This document shows positions 5,546-5,843 of a stretch of 5,843 bases of DNA, in pieces. The stretch is from the NCBI GenBank assembly GCA_022729275.1, contig JALDAH010000048.1:1-5843 (forward strand). Direction: 5' to 3'. Within the stretch, counting starts at the first letter, position 1. Each line of letters starts with the position of its first letter. This DNA comes from Candidatus Nanoanaerosalina archaeon (GTDB taxonomy: Archaea; Nanohalarchaeota; Nanosalinia; Nanosalinales; Nanoanaerosalinaceae). A model generated the notes under the pieces. That model did no database searches. It was not told the origin of the DNA and worked only from the letters and a program-made list of their open reading frames with translations. Position numbers and translations under genes: made by a program.

Positions 5546-5843
5546 CTATTCAAGCTGGTAGACGTAGTATGTGCATACATCTCCCCTGAAACTTTTTTTA
5601 ACCGGATAATCAAGTTTTTCGGTTGTAAATATATACTCCATACCTCTATTTTTAAACAACTCATAATCTTTGTAGGGAGAAAGAACCTTTTGTTCCAACA
5701 TATAACCTGTGATGGACCATCTATCGCTCACAACACCGCCATCAAACTCCTTCAAATATTCGATGCCGTCCATAAATTCTTGATAACAGTATTTTCTTTC
5801 CTGGTATTCTTCGTAAACAAGGTTGCCGGAAACTACTAAAAAT
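5546..5843 (-). CDS. C-terminal end of a protein, possibly a GT-C-type membrane glycosyltransferase (partial)
   Basis: The frame stays open from the TAG at 5546 through the window edge, giving the last 98 residues of a longer protein. It contains a soluble alpha/beta domain: a helix with FMDGIEYLKEF, a strand GGVVSDRW, ITGYMLEQKVLSP, then FKNRGMEYIFTTEK and a final strand DVCTYYVYQLE. This order (helix, 'vvSd-w-tgyyl', 'lk--gv-Yiftt', closing strand 'yyVY-l') resembles the outside C-terminal domain of multispan glycosyltransferases that use polyprenol-phosphate sugars (GT39/GT83-like or related). The likeness is by eye and the membrane part lies outside the window, so family assignment is tentative. 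The adjacent enzyme making such donors supports it. An internal ATG at 5773 is not the start, because coding-like sequence continues upstream. Confidence 0.6.
   Translation of the reverse strand, partial: FLVVSGNLVYEEYQERKYCYQEFMDGIEYLKEFDGGVVSDRWSITGYMLEQKVLSPYKDYELFKNRGMEYIFTTEKLDYPVKKSFRGDVCTYYVYQLE

Noticed and set aside
5546..5773. A complete 75-codon gene starting at the ATG at 5773
   Set aside because: The same frame continues without a stop to the window edge with protein-like sequence (VSGNLVYEEYQERKYC), so it is the tail of a larger gene.
1..5843. tRNA, rRNA, CRISPR array, insertion sequence or tandem repeat
   Set aside because: No cloverleaf-like or repeated spacer-separated sequence was seen by eye, and genes fill almost the whole window. 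A covariance-model scan would be needed to exclude a small structured RNA in the gaps.

Overview
The window looks like archaeal chromosome: AT-rich, densely packed, with only short gaps between genes. Several genes begin 24-27 nt downstream of a TATA-like box, the geometry of leaderless archaeal transcripts. Internal operon genes instead use a GAGGT-type Shine-Dalgarno site or stop/start overlap. TAA, TAG and TGA all end genes, so the code is standard. The membrane-anchored HerA-like ATPase, the membrane-bound winged-helix regulator and the polyprenol-phosphate sugar synthase also fit archaea. The many short proteins of unknown function suggest a small-genome (DPANN-type) lineage, but that placement is inference from style, not from a marker gene.

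Layout. At the left edge (1-961, minus) lies the N-terminal part of a secreted-then-anchored protein: signal peptide, beta-rich ectodomain with five N-glycosylation sequons, one membrane span, then the start of a P-loop ATPase cut off just after its Walker A motif. An 86-bp divergent promoter region separates it from a 133-aa plus-strand protein of unknown function (1048-1449). Next comes a membrane-spanning regulator with an outside domain and a cytoplasmic winged helix (1508-2482, plus). Its promoter is flanked by repeated TGAAACG half-sites that could be its own operator.

The rest is minus strand. It reads right to left as a possible GT-C-type membrane glycosyltransferase C-terminus (5546-5843, partial), a T-run terminator, a dolichol-phosphate mannose synthase-like GT2 enzyme (4792-5502), a processive-type membrane GT2 (3533-4753), a membrane-anchored thioredoxin-like CPEC protein (2871-3539) and a small acidic cysteine-bearing membrane protein (2479-2871). 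The last three overlap by 7 nt and 1 nt and are almost certainly one transcript. The small protein's stop codon shares a TTAA palindrome with the convergent regulator's stop codon.

The common theme is the cell envelope: making a lipid-linked sugar, polymerising or transferring sugars, and surface proteins with cysteines or glycosylation sites. The least explained part is the coupled set of processive glycosyltransferase, membrane thioredoxin and small cysteine membrane protein. It may be an envelope sugar/redox module. No RNA genes, CRISPR arrays, insertion sequences or origins were seen.
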